From NCBI GenBank assembly GCA_016081115.2, contig CM071935.1, positions 28,754,075-28,818,074 of the forward strand: 64,000 nucleotides of DNA, written 5' to 3'. The stretch is from Rehmannia glutinosa (taxonomy: Eukaryota > Streptophyta > Magnoliopsida > Lamiales > Orobanchaceae). Shown piece after piece: positions 34,802 to 45,614 of this stretch; position 1 is the first letter of the stretch, and each line of letters begins with the position of its first letter. The translations under genes were made by a program, and so were the position numbers. Under the pieces are notes generated by a model. That model did no database searches. It had not been told where the DNA came from and was given only the letters and a program-made list of their open reading frames with translations.

Positions 34802-35377
34802 AACTGCATTACAATACTCAATTGAGTTACATAATAAAACCTAAAACATGACTACTTAATGAAAAATAGATCTGGATTACATAATTAAAAGAAAAAACAA
34901 CTAGAAATCACACAATTAAAAATTGGAGCACGAAACATCATTATAAGATAAGTGCACAAACAACTGGGACACTGCTCGATCAATCATGGCTTGAAGAAAA
35001 ACTTCCTTGCTCAACATTACCTCCAATCCTAGGCCGTGATAAGTAGCATAGAGGGTGAGCCGACAAGTTACTTAAGCATTAATATTTTTTTAAAAAAAAA
35101 TATTTCTATAAAGTAATTAAAAAAAATGGAAGAGAAATTAAAACAGTTCCCTCTCTATTGTCTCAAAAAATTGATTTAAGAAAAATATATTAGAATAACT
35201 ATGTTTTCTAAAATTTTCGGGAAAAAAGAAGAAAATTGAGAAAATCTAAAATTTCAAAAAAAAAAAAAAAGAAAACTGAGAGAACAGAGTTTTCCTTTAT
35301 TAATTTTTTTTCTTTTGCATTAGTTATTTAAATAGGTTTTAAAATCACTTTATTTTAATAAATTTGCCAACATTTTT

Positions 35378-35739
35378 TGATGGAGAAACAGATTGTTTCA
35401 ACTTCGGTTAGCTGCACATTTGCCCATGTGCGCTGTTAAATATTGTGACTGAATTTATTGAGCCCAAACTCAAAGACGAATTTGGTTTCTTTCATTTGCT
35501 TATAATATTTTGAGACGACGAATATCGATAAATTACTTTGAAATTTTCAACTTATTTGCAATTCACGGAATTCGAACGTCGTTTATTTCTCTATCAATTA
35601 GAAAGAAAAAAATAAAATTCTGGGCTAGGCATTGCTCTACATGATACTTATTGTGCTATGTATGATCTTTTTTATTTTATATCCGATCTTGGTCCTTTAT
35701 TTATAGTTCTTGCATTAACCGGCCACCCTTGGGATCCGC
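35378..35739. other. Intergenic DNA between MITE and organelle-like segment
   Basis: No gene or repeat structure recognised; moderate AT content. Confidence 0.4.
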
Positions 35740-37540
35740 GACGGTAGACCAGCTATTCTATTTCATCGTAGGACTCTGAAATAGTGCTAGTCATTTAACT
35801 CGCTTCACTTGCTTGCTCCTTCCATCCTTTGGATGTCAGTCGCTGCGCTTCGCTTCGCTTTGTTGAAGTCTTTTACCTTACCCTATTCCCTCTTCTTACA
35901 GTCTGGTACAATTATGCGCCAGGCACTAGTGATCGTGCCCCCGATTCCAACGTGTTCACTCCTTTGGCAAAAATTGACAAGAACTCGATCAATTCTAGAT
36001 TCCACATGGCCACGAGAGCTCCGTTGTGTAGACCATGTGAATCTACTCCCAGTAGTCGGTCTATACCTATTCAGTAAATTTCAAGTGATGGCGATTTTGC
36101 TCCTATCCTATACTTAGTTCCATCCTGAGTGAATTCCTTTCACTGATTCCGTTATCCGAGGGGGCGCTCTGGGCAGTCGATGTGATACTTACTATCGGAT
36201 GAAGTTGTCGTGGATAAATCGATGTTACTAAAGTGGGTAGTTTCATGTTGAAAGTTGACATTATAACCCTTTTGATTTTGATAAAGGGTTATCCGCTTAG
36301 TGAGGAGTCTAGAGCAACTACAGGAAACTATTAGACGTTACGCTCCTACCTATAGATAGGAGGAACTTCCCTGACTAATGTGCCGTCCTCCATGAATGCG
36401 GCACCTGTCTTGAAGAGGGTGATGAAAAACCATTAAATTAAGGCTCTCACCGGAGCCCAGGGGAAACACTTACATAAGCCACTGTAAACCACTGTAATAA
36501 GAACAATGGTATACACGACAACGAGCGAATCTCTTTCCCACCCGAAAAAAGGTTATTATACACCCCAATCCCATCCCTTGGAAAAAAAAGGTAGCACCGA
36601 AGAAAGGAAAGAGCGAGATGGTGGTTTTTGTTGTTCCCGGGAAGCGAAGATCATTTGCTTGGCGAATGAAGTGGGTCAACCTCTTTTTGGCTTCGGCCAA
36701 ACACTTTTTCTTGCTGGTCGAGCTTTCGACTGTGCTTTATAGATGAAAGAGCATACTAGCAATGAGACGGGGGATTAGATAAAAAAGTAAGCTCTCGATC
36801 CAACTATAGGCTTAAAGTGGATTAAATTCTTCGGGCTTGCAACTCATCTCTCCACCGCACTTTGAGGGAAGGACATCGCCGCCCACTCTAGCAAAAACTA
36901 TACGCATCGAATGAAGGTGACTGGCCCGAGAAGATTTAACCTTCTTCTTCCTACCTGCGGAGAAAGGTCTTGAAAGGTCGGGTGGTGCTCAAAAAGGGCC
37001 TTGGAATGAATGTTTTAATTTAAATTAAAATGGCCAGGCAACTCAGTTTTGGCTGGATACTTGGCTCGATGGTGTCCCTCTCATTGAGTCAGCTCTTGTG
37101 CCAATAAGCGAAGAAGAGGCCAATCAACATGTGGCTCACTTTGTTACCTTGGCGTTGGGATCTTTTGGAGAATAAACTTTCCGGCCCTTTACTTGAGAAG
37201 CTAGCAAGTCAATGGCTTGATCCCCATGCTCTTCTCTTGATCTGAGGTGCTTGAGAAGTGTCACTGGGTTGCAAAGCAGACGTTGGGGTAACGGTCCCAG
37301 AAACTTGAGTGCCCACTATATTGTCGTAAATAGACTAAACCACTATTCTATATAATGGGACTTATCCTGTTACAAGGTAGACAACTACAACTAGTGAGAC
37401 TCAGTCTAAATGTAAATGAAACTTCCACTCTCAGGCAGGCCAGTTCTTTAATCTTTGGAAAGCGCATAGAACCCGGGGCGGGCAGTAAGATACGCTAGGC
37501 GGAGTAGTCGCTCTGAAGCAGGTTTTCTTCGACTGGATCA
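35740..37540. other. Probable mitochondrial-DNA insertion (NUMT)
   Basis: Base composition changes abruptly to near-balanced GC, with the style of plant mitochondrial intergenic DNA: purine-rich words such as GAAGAAAGGAAAGAGCGAG, CTTCGCTTCGCTTTG and GGAGCCCAGGGG. It has neither the AT-rich background nor TE features of its neighbours. No complete mitochondrial gene was recognised, and all frames are short. Alternatives are an unrecognised repeat or single-copy nuclear DNA. The ends are approximate. Confidence 0.5.
37032..37250 (+). pseudogene. LINE (non-LTR retrotransposon) C-terminal fragment
   Basis: From 37044 a frame reads QFWLDTWLDGVPLIESALVP, then ISEEEANQHVAHFVT. This is the layout of the segment after the RT domain in plant L1-type LINEs (FW.D.W...PL). 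A frameshift near 37160-37190 moves the continuation (LSGPLLEKLASQWLDPHALL) to another frame. No RT core, 5' part or poly(A) tail is present. Plant mitochondrial genomes are known to hold such nuclear LINE relics, so it may have come with the surrounding segment. Confidence 0.5.
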
Positions 37541-37551
37541 ATGCATGTATG

Positions 37552-37608
37552 AACCCCAACAAAATCCCAAAGGTCTAGGTCTAGTCTAGACCCGGATTTT
37601 GTTGGGTT
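37552..37608. other. Strong hairpin
   Basis: AACCCCAACAAAATCC (37552-37567) and GGATTTTGTTGGGTT (37594-37608) are near-perfect inverted arms. The loop is about 25 bases with GGTCTAGGTCTAGTCTAGACC-like internal symmetry. It lies about 120 bases beyond the IPT stop codon and at the edge of the organelle-like segment. Confidence 0.6.
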
Positions 37609-37723
37609 AGCTTTTTGGTAAAAAATCAACTCAACGCACATATCACGAATTCAACAGAATAAAATATAATATAAAATAAAAAGTGAAATAAAAGATATGT
37701 GGGGGGACAAATATAATCCCACT

Positions 37724-38656
37724 CTAGTTATTAGCACTGGCTAATGAAATGACATTGGATTGGAGCCGAGGTGGCACACTTAGAGCTAATTTTGAATCTA
37801 TTTGATCACCTCCACCAAGGAAATTACTCAAAATCTTTGTACTGGGCCCCACCACGGACATTTCCCATGCTTCCGCCGCATCTCGACCTTGTCTAATTAG
37901 AAACGCTTCTGTGGCATTTAGACGGTTGATGCGCCATTTCAACTGTTCTGCAATCATTAAAATCTTTTCAAGTTGACGACAACATAGCTTACAAGTATTT
38001 TCTTTAATCTCATCAATAGCTGCCTTTAGAAGATTAGCCCTAGTTTCACCTTCAACAAAATGCTCCTTTCTAAAAAACTCGTCCATCTCCGGCACCCCAA
38101 TGGCTCGCCGAATCCCACGACTATAATCGCCACTGGGCTCGAAAAACTCCCTCGCCTCCGCCACCAACCCGCTATTCACCATCTGATTAACCCTTTTTGC
38201 CACAAAGGAATGCAAAACGGGCATTGACACATCCACCCAAAGAAAACAACATTCATACTTTGATCGGAACTCTACATCATCAACAAGTGCTTTTATGAAA
38301 GAATTGGACCCGCCGGCGATGATGGGCAATCGGCTCCTCCTTATAATATCATTCGTCGCCAACATTGCATGATAGATAAAATCCTCCGCCGTGAAATCTT
38401 CGTCGGGATCGATGATTCCAAGCAAATGGTGGGTCACGCCACGACGTACCTCATCAGTCACCTTGTTGGTGATTATGTCTAGTCCTTTGTATACTTGTAT
38501 CTTATCAGAGTTGATGATCTCAGCATTGAAACGAGTGGCTAAGTCTATGGCCAACCGCGACTTGCCGGTTCCCGTGGCGCCCATTACCACCACCACCTTG
38601 TTGTCTGCCGAAACGTTCACCATGGGTTGGGCTTGTCTGTAGGCAGAGAATGTCAT
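37724..38656 (-). CDS. IPT: Adenylate isopentenyltransferase (cytokinin biosynthesis), IPT5-like
   Basis: Transfers the dimethylallyl group from DMAPP to N6 of ATP/ADP, the first step of isoprenoid cytokinin synthesis. Family enzymes are mostly plastidial, some cytosolic. ATG at 38656-38654 (MTFSAYRQAQ) gives 310 codons ending TAG at 37724; five codons upstream remain open but lack an ATG. Seen: the P-loop GATGTGKS after VVVVM (about residues 25-33), LAIDLATRF, the INSDKIQVYKGLDIITNKVT region, HHLLGI, IIAGGSNSFI, CCFLWVDVS and GIRRAIGVPE. All are diagnostic of the plant ATP/ADP IPT clade (IPT1/4/5/7 type), not the tRNA-type (IPT2/9). No intron in the CDS, as usual. Length fits the family (about 310-340). 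No stop or frameshift, so probably functional. The N-terminus is short and not clearly a transit peptide. Confidence 0.96.
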   Translation of the reverse strand: MTFSAYRQAQPMVNVSADNKVVVVMGATGTGKSRLAIDLATRFNAEIINSDKIQVYKGLDIITNKVTDEVRRGVTHHLLGIIDPDEDFTAEDFIYHAMLATNDIIRRSRLPIIAGGSNSFIKALVDDVEFRSKYECCFLWVDVSMPVLHSFVAKRVNQMVNSGLVAEAREFFEPSGDYSRGIRRAIGVPEMDEFFRKEHFVEGETRANLLKAAIDEIKENTCKLCCRQLEKILMIAEQLKWRINRLNATEAFLIRQGRDAAEAWEMSVVGPSTKILSNFLGGGDQIDSKLALSVPPRLQSNVISLASANN

Positions 38657-38671
38657 CTTACTATTTTGCAC

Positions 38672-39177
38672 CTGTTAATTTCATACACCATAGAAAAATA
38701 TATGTTAACAATGGTGTAGCCATAAACAAATATTTGGGTGGATCAATACACAAAAATGGGTAGGGCAGATAAAAAACCAAAAAACAAAATCATATAGATT
38801 TTAACTCAATTATTTTTTAATTAATTTTCTTAGAATAAATATTTTTTTAAGAAAAAGGGGGCTCAGGTTGGCCCGTGCCTCTGCCAAGGTATGTTCAATT
38901 CTCAAAAATTCAAACAAACAAAAGAACACAAAACATTAAAAAAAATGATAAAATATAACAAAACAAAAGGAGAGTCGAACTACTATGCATGGTAACCAGG
39001 ACGAAATCATTGGATTAATTTAATTTTCTTCTAAGAATAACCAGGTAAATTTAATTACAATCATATAATCATTTTCATTGAAATATATATAACTTTAAAT
39101 TAATCTTAATGCATTTATACAAAATATTTTAAAATTATATAAACTTGAAGAGTGACGAACCAGCTTTATGTTTGTAC
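38672..39177 (-). other. Probable intron in the IPT 5'UTR
   Basis: On the minus strand, a donor CTCCAG|GTACAAAC (exon ends 39178) and an acceptor ATTAACAG|GTGCAA (exon resumes 38671) bracket about 506 bases of AT-rich sequence 16 bases before the ATG. Part of it (about 38710-38890) reads like a small repeat fragment (GGGGGCTCAGGTTGGCCCG). Splicing is inferred from the site sequences only. Confidence 0.4.
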
Positions 39178-39351
39178 CTGGAGATTGTACCTTTATATAT
39201 ACGTGTGTGTGTAAAAAGAGTTTTCAGAGAAGAATAAGATATCTAACTTTTGGGGGCTTAGAGAGAATTAATGAATAAGAAAAAACCTGTGGTGGATGGT
39301 TAAAAATCGTCCTAATGAAAGCTGTAATTATCAGAACAGTGTAGGCATGTA

Positions 39352-39358
39352 TTTATAG
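39352..39358 (-). promoter_or_regulatory. IPT promoter TATA box
   Basis: On the minus strand, ATCTATAAATACATGCC is a good plant TATA context. It would place transcription start near 39320-39330, upstream of the proposed 5'UTR intron. Another TATA-like string (GTATATATAAAGG, about 39190-39202) is closer to the ATG. Confidence 0.45.
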
Positions 39359-39379
39359 ATGGATCAAACTTTTCATACT

Positions 39380-40173
39380 TATCTATAATAATTCTCTGTC
39401 CTGTTTACATAGTATGTAATCTAACATACGTAATTTTCTTTTTCCTTGCCATAAGAAAGCAGAGCAAGCCCTAGCTTTTTTAGGGTCATGGCCAAAATGA
39501 AAAAGAGGCCTTATAAGAAAATACAAATAAATATTGTGTATACATACACTTTTCGTATAATTTTAAAACTTCCAAATAAGCATACTTTTATTTTTATTTT
39601 TTGTGGGAACCACTATAAAAACAAACTAATATAGTACTGATAGCACTTAAACAATTTTTTATTTTATTTTTCTTAAATAGTAATATATGTGAACAAATTT
39701 TAACGGACTTCTCTTATTATTAAAGCAATTTATTCTCAATTTGTTTTATAATTTTGATAATTATAATTTTTATTTTTATTTAATCTAATTGAAATAGTAT
39801 AAAGTTAAGTTAAGAATATTTATTGAAAATCTTTCCACAAAATAATGTACTATTTTATATAGAGTAATTAAATATTTATATCTATCACTATATATATATC
39901 ATCAAATTCTGAATAATATCTTCGAAACGAAATTCGAGATTTTTGTTACTATGTGTATAATAATAGTTACCAAATCTATGCACTATGCTATTGTGTAGTG
40001 TAAGAAAGCTACTTTTATTTACAAAATCGAGATTTGATGAATCTTTCAATCAAGCTATAATTCTGAGAAACCTGAGTGTTATAACTAAATTTAAGAAATT
40101 AATATTAGGAAACCCCTTGTTAGAAGATAATGATTAATTACGTAGTAAGAATAATGGGGAAATTATTTTTTTT
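39380..40173. other. AT-rich intergenic DNA upstream of IPT
   Basis: Very AT-rich; no ORF or repeat structure recognised. It may hold IPT regulatory sequence. Confidence 0.4.
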
Positions 40174-41053
40174 GGTCCATTAAGTTGGCTCATTTTCCTA
40201 TTTTAGTCCGTTAATTTTAAAGATTATTATTTGGCAACCAATAACTTTTCAAAAGTTGCATGTGGTCCTATTTATTAATTTTGAGGATAACTTATTCCTA
40301 AATTGTGGAGTTGACAAACCAAATAGTGAGGTGGATGAGACTTAATGACTAGGTGCTTGCATGTCAACATATTAATTGCCAAAGTGGGCAACTTTGTCCA
40401 TGTAGATGAAAAATTGAGAGATCTTGCAACCATGTATGTTAAAAAGTTTGTATTATTAGAAAGTAAGATTATTTATATATTTGAAAAAGCTATGTTAAAA
40501 AATTTATATTTAAAAAGAAAAATATATTTAAACAGACAAAATATATTAAAAGTGGCTAATGATAATGTAAACATTAATCTACAATCTACATGAATATATA
40601 TTATAAGTATCTCAATAAGATTAATAATAATACAATAATATCTGAATTAAAGGTATATTTACATAAAATCAAAATTTTAAAATATAATTATTGTTGAGAG
40701 GAAATAATGCATTTCCTAATCAGATAATATGTTACCAGAACATATTTATTTTGGAAAAATACAAACAAAAATTGTTTAAATATCTCTTAGATATTATTTA
40801 ATTCAGATTTTGAAGTTCAATTTTAAACTACAAAATAGTTTAAATATCTCTTCGCTATTATTTAATTCAAATTTTGAAGTTCAATTTTAAATATGCATTT
40901 AGTTTTAAATATTATTATTATTATTATTTGCTTTATTGAGATACTTATAATATATATTATGTAAACTATTTTCTATCTCATCATCATTAATTTTAAATAT
41001 ATTTTGTCCTTTTTAATATAAGACTCTTAACATAATTATTTGTTTTTGTGACT

Positions 41054-41084
<31 letters not shown>

Positions 41085-41300
41085 CCACAAACTTGAAAAA
41101 TATGTTTAAAAAGACAGATAAAATAGTCATAATGCAAAAATCGTCCAAACCAGGTGTAATTTCGTCCAACTCAACATTTTAGGAATAAAATATTCCCAAA
41201 ATTTTAAAATTTGATCAAATGTGCAAGTTTAAATAAGTTAGTGGTTGCCAAACGATGCCCTTATAAATTAACAGACTAGATACAATAGAACATCAAAAAT
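40174..41300. mobile_element. Fold-back / long-TIR MITE-like element
   Basis: The left arm (about 40203-40320: TTAGTCCGTTAATTT, TTTGGCAACCAATAAC) is the inverted partner of the right arm (about 41180-41280, minus strand CTAGTCTGTTAATTT, TTTGGCAACCACTAAC). A second inner pair, TATATTATAAGTATCTCAATA (about 40598 and 40932 inverted), extends the hairpin. The centre has a ~61-base tandem duplication (TTTAAATATCTCTT at about 40775 and 40840). No target duplication found; ends approximate. Confidence 0.55.
41058..41084. repeat. TA microsatellite
   Basis: About 13 TA units in the right half of the fold-back element. Confidence 0.8.
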
Positions 41301-42405
41301 TTAATACATGATTAACTAATAACCTCATTTAAATAACATTTCTGTCTGGTCCCGACTCGGTGACAACATGCTGATTAATAATTCAATAAATTTATAGGAT
41401 AATACATATACGAGAGTTGAGTCAAAATTGAGTCCTCATGGAACTTAGCCTATGGAATAGTTCTTGTGAGTTAGTATCCTCATGGAACTTGCGAGTTGAG
41501 AGTCACCAAGGGACTTAGTCTTTTGAAAGACTCATTCTAATCTTCTTGGCATTTAGTCCTTCAGAGGTTTCTCATGAGCTTACTTAATGGGAATTTCATC
41601 GGTGAGTTTAGAGTGAAGAGTATCCATGCAGGAGTAGAGAGGTTGGAGAGTGCTTAAGAGTAGAAGTGAGGAGTGAGTTATCTCACGAGGCGGAGGGCAC
41701 GGAAGGGTGCGCAAAAGGGCACGCTTAAGGGCGCGCATGCAGGGACGTCTCATGCTCCCTGCTCGCTCTTCTTCATGTTTTTGTGATCTCTTGTTTCATT
41801 ATTCATTTTTTTCAATTTTCATATGTGTCGGCATTTTTCATGACTTTATGTTTTTCTACACTTCCTTGGAAAGTCTTCATATGAGTTGTCGGTTGGCGTG
41901 AAGCCACTTCTTATGGGACTTTATGTTTGATTAGAGTTTTGGATAATATACGAAGTTATCTCATACGAGAATTAGTCTTGGACATTGTCATGGATCGTGT
42001 GTATCCACCTTTTATAAGACTTATCTTCCAACCAGAGCATGGTTGACTCTTACTAGAATACTGCTTTCAGGATGTGATAGTTTTTTTTGAGTTGAGGAGT
42101 AGTTTGGTAAATCAGGCTCGTTTGGGCTTAAGTAGTGGATATGGACTCCATGGGCATGGCATGAGAGTCAGATAGAGGAATTGACCAGTGAAATTGGATA
42201 GGAATATGTCGAGTCCTCTCGGGAAATTCATTGGTTGCCCGGGGAGAAATTAACCATCGTGGGGGCTATAAGGCTTCTGTTAGTTACAGATCCAGTTTGA
42301 TGGATAAGTTCCCCATTTTTTTCTGGAAAGATTTTTCTCCATTGCCGAAATTCATTTAAAGAGAGTGTGATGGATCCCAATGAGTTGATGGATTTACTGG
42401 ACTCT
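41301..42405. other. Intergenic DNA, possible old repeat remnants
   Basis: No convincing gene. A short direct repeat, TCCTCATGGAACTT (about 41431 and 41470), and a GC-rich patch near 41690-41760 stand out. The stretch ends exactly where the LTR of element D begins. Confidence 0.35.
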
Positions 42406-42665
42406 TGTTAAGAAATTTATTTTATAGATTTTGATGAAACTTAGAAAACTTTGTATTAGGAGTTGACATACCTCATTTTTTCTATGTGAATCCTACTTTG
42501 TAATAGATAGAATATTGGCTGAGTCAAATAGTAGCTAAGTAGATTTGCAGAAGATCTGCTTAAGAATGCTGCAAAGAATCAGCTGAGGCGCAACTAAGTT
42601 AATCAAAAGACATTCAGTCAAGTACATCAGCTAAGTCTTTTAGAAGACTTACAGCAGAGTCAACC
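42406..42665 (+). repeat. Element D 5' LTR, left piece (260 bp)
   Basis: Matches the first ~260 bases of the SIRE LTRs (TTTGATGAA, GTTGACATACC, CTAAGTAG). Interrupted at CAACC (42661-42665), the target duplication of the Tekay insertion. Confidence 0.85.
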
Positions 42666-42788
42666 TATCACAACCACTTTAAATTTTAAAAAAAATCAAA
42701 AGAATGAAAAAAGGAAACAAAGTGGAGGATATTGGGGGACAATGGAATTGAAATGTGGAGAAAGAGAAAGATAAAAAAATAGAAGTGG

Positions 42789-43377
42789 TAGGGATGGCAA
42801 CGGGGCGGGTTTGGGGTGTTTTTTTAGCCAAACCCGGGACCCGCCCCGCCCCACCCTACTTTAAAACCCACTAGATCCGCCAATATTTTTTAATTACAAT
42901 AAATAATTTTTATGGCCAAATTTTTATAGTAATTCAATGCCAATAGGTCAAAAAGGATAAATATTGTAATTATGAAACTTATTATAACTACATTTTACAA
43001 CTATTAAGCTATTATAACGATTTTCTTAGGAAAAAAAAACTATTATTAGGATCTTTCAATAGTACTCAAATAATACTCAAAATAAATATTTAAAGTACAA
43101 TATTACAAGAGTTTTTTTTAAATAAATTAAAATATTATAAGATGTTATAGTAGTAAATTAAAATCAATATAACACCTAAATCTAAAGGTAAATAATGGAA
43201 AATATCAAAATGCATATTAAAAAATATAATAAATATTAATGTGGCGGGGCGGGTCGGGGGCGGGTCCTATGGATGGGACTCGCCCCTGACCCGGGTGTGT
43301 TTTGCATTTTAAACTCGGGATCCATTTAACCGGGTCTAGACCTGCCCCATCACGGCTGCGGGTCATTGTCATCCCTA
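42789..43377. mobile_element. hAT-like MITE in the Tekay 5' LTR (589 bp)
   Basis: Begins TAGGGATGGCAACGGGGCG and ends ..CATTGTCATCCCTA. Inverted termini with GGCGGG/CCCGCC-rich subterminal zones. Flanks AGAAGTGG (42781-42788) and TGAAGTAG (43378-43385) agree at six of eight bases. The 3' LTR has the empty site near 50660 (GTAGAAGTGGAGGAAAG). Confidence 0.8.
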
Positions 43378-43477
43378 TGAAGTAGGGGATAATGGGAAAG
43401 ATAGCAGAAGAAAAGAAAGTAATAAAATATGATAGGAGTATTAGTTTGAAAAAGAAGATCGGACAAGTGAAGAAAGA

Positions 43478-43482
<5 letters not shown>

Positions 43483-43557
<75 letters not shown>

Positions 43558-43612
43558 AGAAGAAGAAGAAGAAGAGAAGAAGAAGAAGAAGAAGAAGAAG
43601 AAGAAGAAGAAT
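43483..43612. repeat. GA then GAA microsatellite in the Tekay 5' LTR
   Basis: About 70 bases of (GA)n followed by about 60 of (GAA)n. The 3' LTR has only a short purine run at 50705-50740, so it expanded after insertion. It produces spurious long Ser/Leu or Arg/Glu reading frames. Confidence 0.92.
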
Positions 43613-45614
43613 GAGAGGAAAGCAAGGAAAATACAAGAGAGATAACCTAATTTGCGGTGCAAATTATCCAAGAGGTTTGAAGGTTTCGTAATTATTTCTT
43701 TAGTTTCATATTGAATTTGGTTAAGTTTTACTAATCCTATTGTATAATAATTTATGTATAGATTCTACAGGGTAGAGGGCGAAGTGAATTTTATCTTATT
43801 TGATTCGGCAAACCAGGAAAGTAATCTCCTTAGTTTTCGTGTAGATTTAGTTTTGATTATTGCTATATGATTTTGATCATGTTGATCTCAAGACTTGCTA
43901 CCTAGTATATGTGAATTTATGTGTTTTCTGGAAATCAATGTGTCTTTATTAAGTATTTTATTGTCGATTTGTGAATCGGTATGATAGTCCAAATACTTCT
44001 GAAATCGGACATGAGTATTTAGCCAAATTATTCTAAAAAACAACACCCAATTAATATACTCAAATAATATTATTATAAAGTTCTATAGACATTGGAAATA
44101 ATTGGCTACAGTTTCTGCAAATAGTCCGACGTCTTCTATTTTTGGTTTTGTAAACAAAATTTTGTGATAACTAATCACTTATGTATCTGACAATATCTGT
44201 AAATATGAAGTGTATCTCATTGTTTAGATTAAGGTATATATAATAATATAACTCCAAATTTATAAATACTAGTATTGTGTATAATTGTTACCTTCTTTCT
44301 GCTTAGCATAAGCCTATTACATTCTTAATGCTAGAATTAATTTATTATATGTAACAGAATTTAAGCTAATTATTAGTTAGGTTTAGAATATACAGAATAT
44401 TTTGAATTTTTATATTGTCATGTCAAAAACTTGAGTGTATTACAATTATATTAGTTTTCAATTTAAACATTTTCTTGCAGATTCATAAGTTTCAATTTTT
44501 AATTAATAAATTTCATGTACACAACCTTTATGTTTTTTTAAGGGGAAAAAAATTGATCCTAAGTTGATCATATTATCTAGCAAGTTTAGTTGTAAATATA
44601 TATTATATCTTAGTATTATAGCGAATAGTATTCTCTAGTCTTTAACTAGTTCGTATTAATATTTGCATAATTAATTAGCAAGTTGGGTTTTTCTTAATCA
44701 AATGAATATAGAGGTTTTCTCTAACTAATTGAAAGACTTTCACTAAAATATATATGAATCATTGAGTGTATGATCTTCCCAAAATAATTGAATATATGTT
44801 TTTTTTTCAGTTATGTTTAATCTAATGTGATTTAGTTACCAAGTTTATGTTTTTTACTTTTATTTCCGTATTTTATTAAAGTTGCATCACTTAGGTTCAT
44901 TCGTCATGTTAATTTATATTTATAGTATTTCACTAGCATGAGAAGAGTAATAAAGTTAAATTTTAAGGTTTAATGTTAATTATCTTTTTCAAAAATGGGT
45001 GCACATTGTGTCTATTATGAGAGTGAGTGGGAAATGAGCGTGGGGGACCAGCATTTTGTCCACGTACTGGTTGCGGCTAAAGTTAATATTTATGAAAATA
45101 TGCCTTCGGGCAAATAAAAGAAAATTCTACTAGTAGATTATGTTGATCAGGTTCCAAATAACAAGACACACTGCGACCTTGAATAGAACAATGTGCCACC
45201 AAGTGAGCTCGTATCTTAAAGAAATTTTTAAGTAAAGAAAATGAAAAGTTTTGAAGTAAATGCTATATTATTGAATTAGGGATGCATTCATGCATGAGAT
45301 TACTTCTGGAGCTTCTTTAAGCTCATCCCACGAATGTTTAATATTTTCAGATGAGAACCCTGATGGGGAAGGAGATGGCACAGTGCAGTGACTTGCGATT
45401 AAATTCTATTGGGATGTTGACTGTCATTTTTATTTCATTATAGATGTTTCTGGATTAATAGCTATTTCAATTATTAGTCTTCATTTCCGCTGCAAACTTT
45501 GAAACGAAGTAAATATTTTATTATTGCGTGTTTTTAAGAAATCTTTAAAGTATTTCTGTTATAATTACTTATTTATGCATTAAAATTCAATAAGCTAGAA
45601 GCTACTAAATTTTG

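Larger units (their letters stand above)
20117..35368. mobile_element. Second Mutator-like MITE, split by element C and a hAT element
   Basis: Left end GGCTAATTTATCAAAATAAA (20117) and right end, on the minus strand, GGCAAATTTATTAAAATAAA (35368) begin inverted repeats of at least 100 bases. The outer flanks are a perfect 9-bp duplication AACATTTTT (20108-20116 and 35369-35377). Removing element C with one AAACA copy, and the hAT element with its duplication, leaves about 990 bases, a normal non-autonomous size. The two halves are now over 14 kb apart. Confidence 0.8.
42666..45609 (+). repeat. Tekay element 5' LTR (2944 bp with insertions)
   Basis: Aligns with the two parts of the 3' LTR (50549-50875 and 55839-57700). 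It is longer because of a hAT-like insertion (42789-43377) and an expanded GA/GAA tract. Confidence 0.88.

Noticed and set aside
36506..36742. Mitochondrial protein gene (e.g. cytochrome c maturation)
   Set aside because: The 78-codon frame shows no recognisable motif of a mitochondrial gene; kept only as part of the organelle-like segment.
35740..37540. Plastid DNA insertion
   Set aside because: No plastid gene, tRNA or rRNA word recognised; style is closer to mitochondrial intergenic DNA.
40345..40593. 82-codon ORF upstream of IPT
   Set aside because: Lies within the AT-rich arm of the fold-back element; low-complexity Lys/Ile/Asn composition.
41707..41901. Small gene in the GC-rich patch
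   Set aside because: No motif, no promoter or splice context, and likely part of an old repeat.
43217..43691. Overlapping long reading frames on both strands rich in Ser/Leu or Arg/Glu
   Set aside because: Produced by the GA/GAA microsatellite; no ordered domain and not present in the other LTR.
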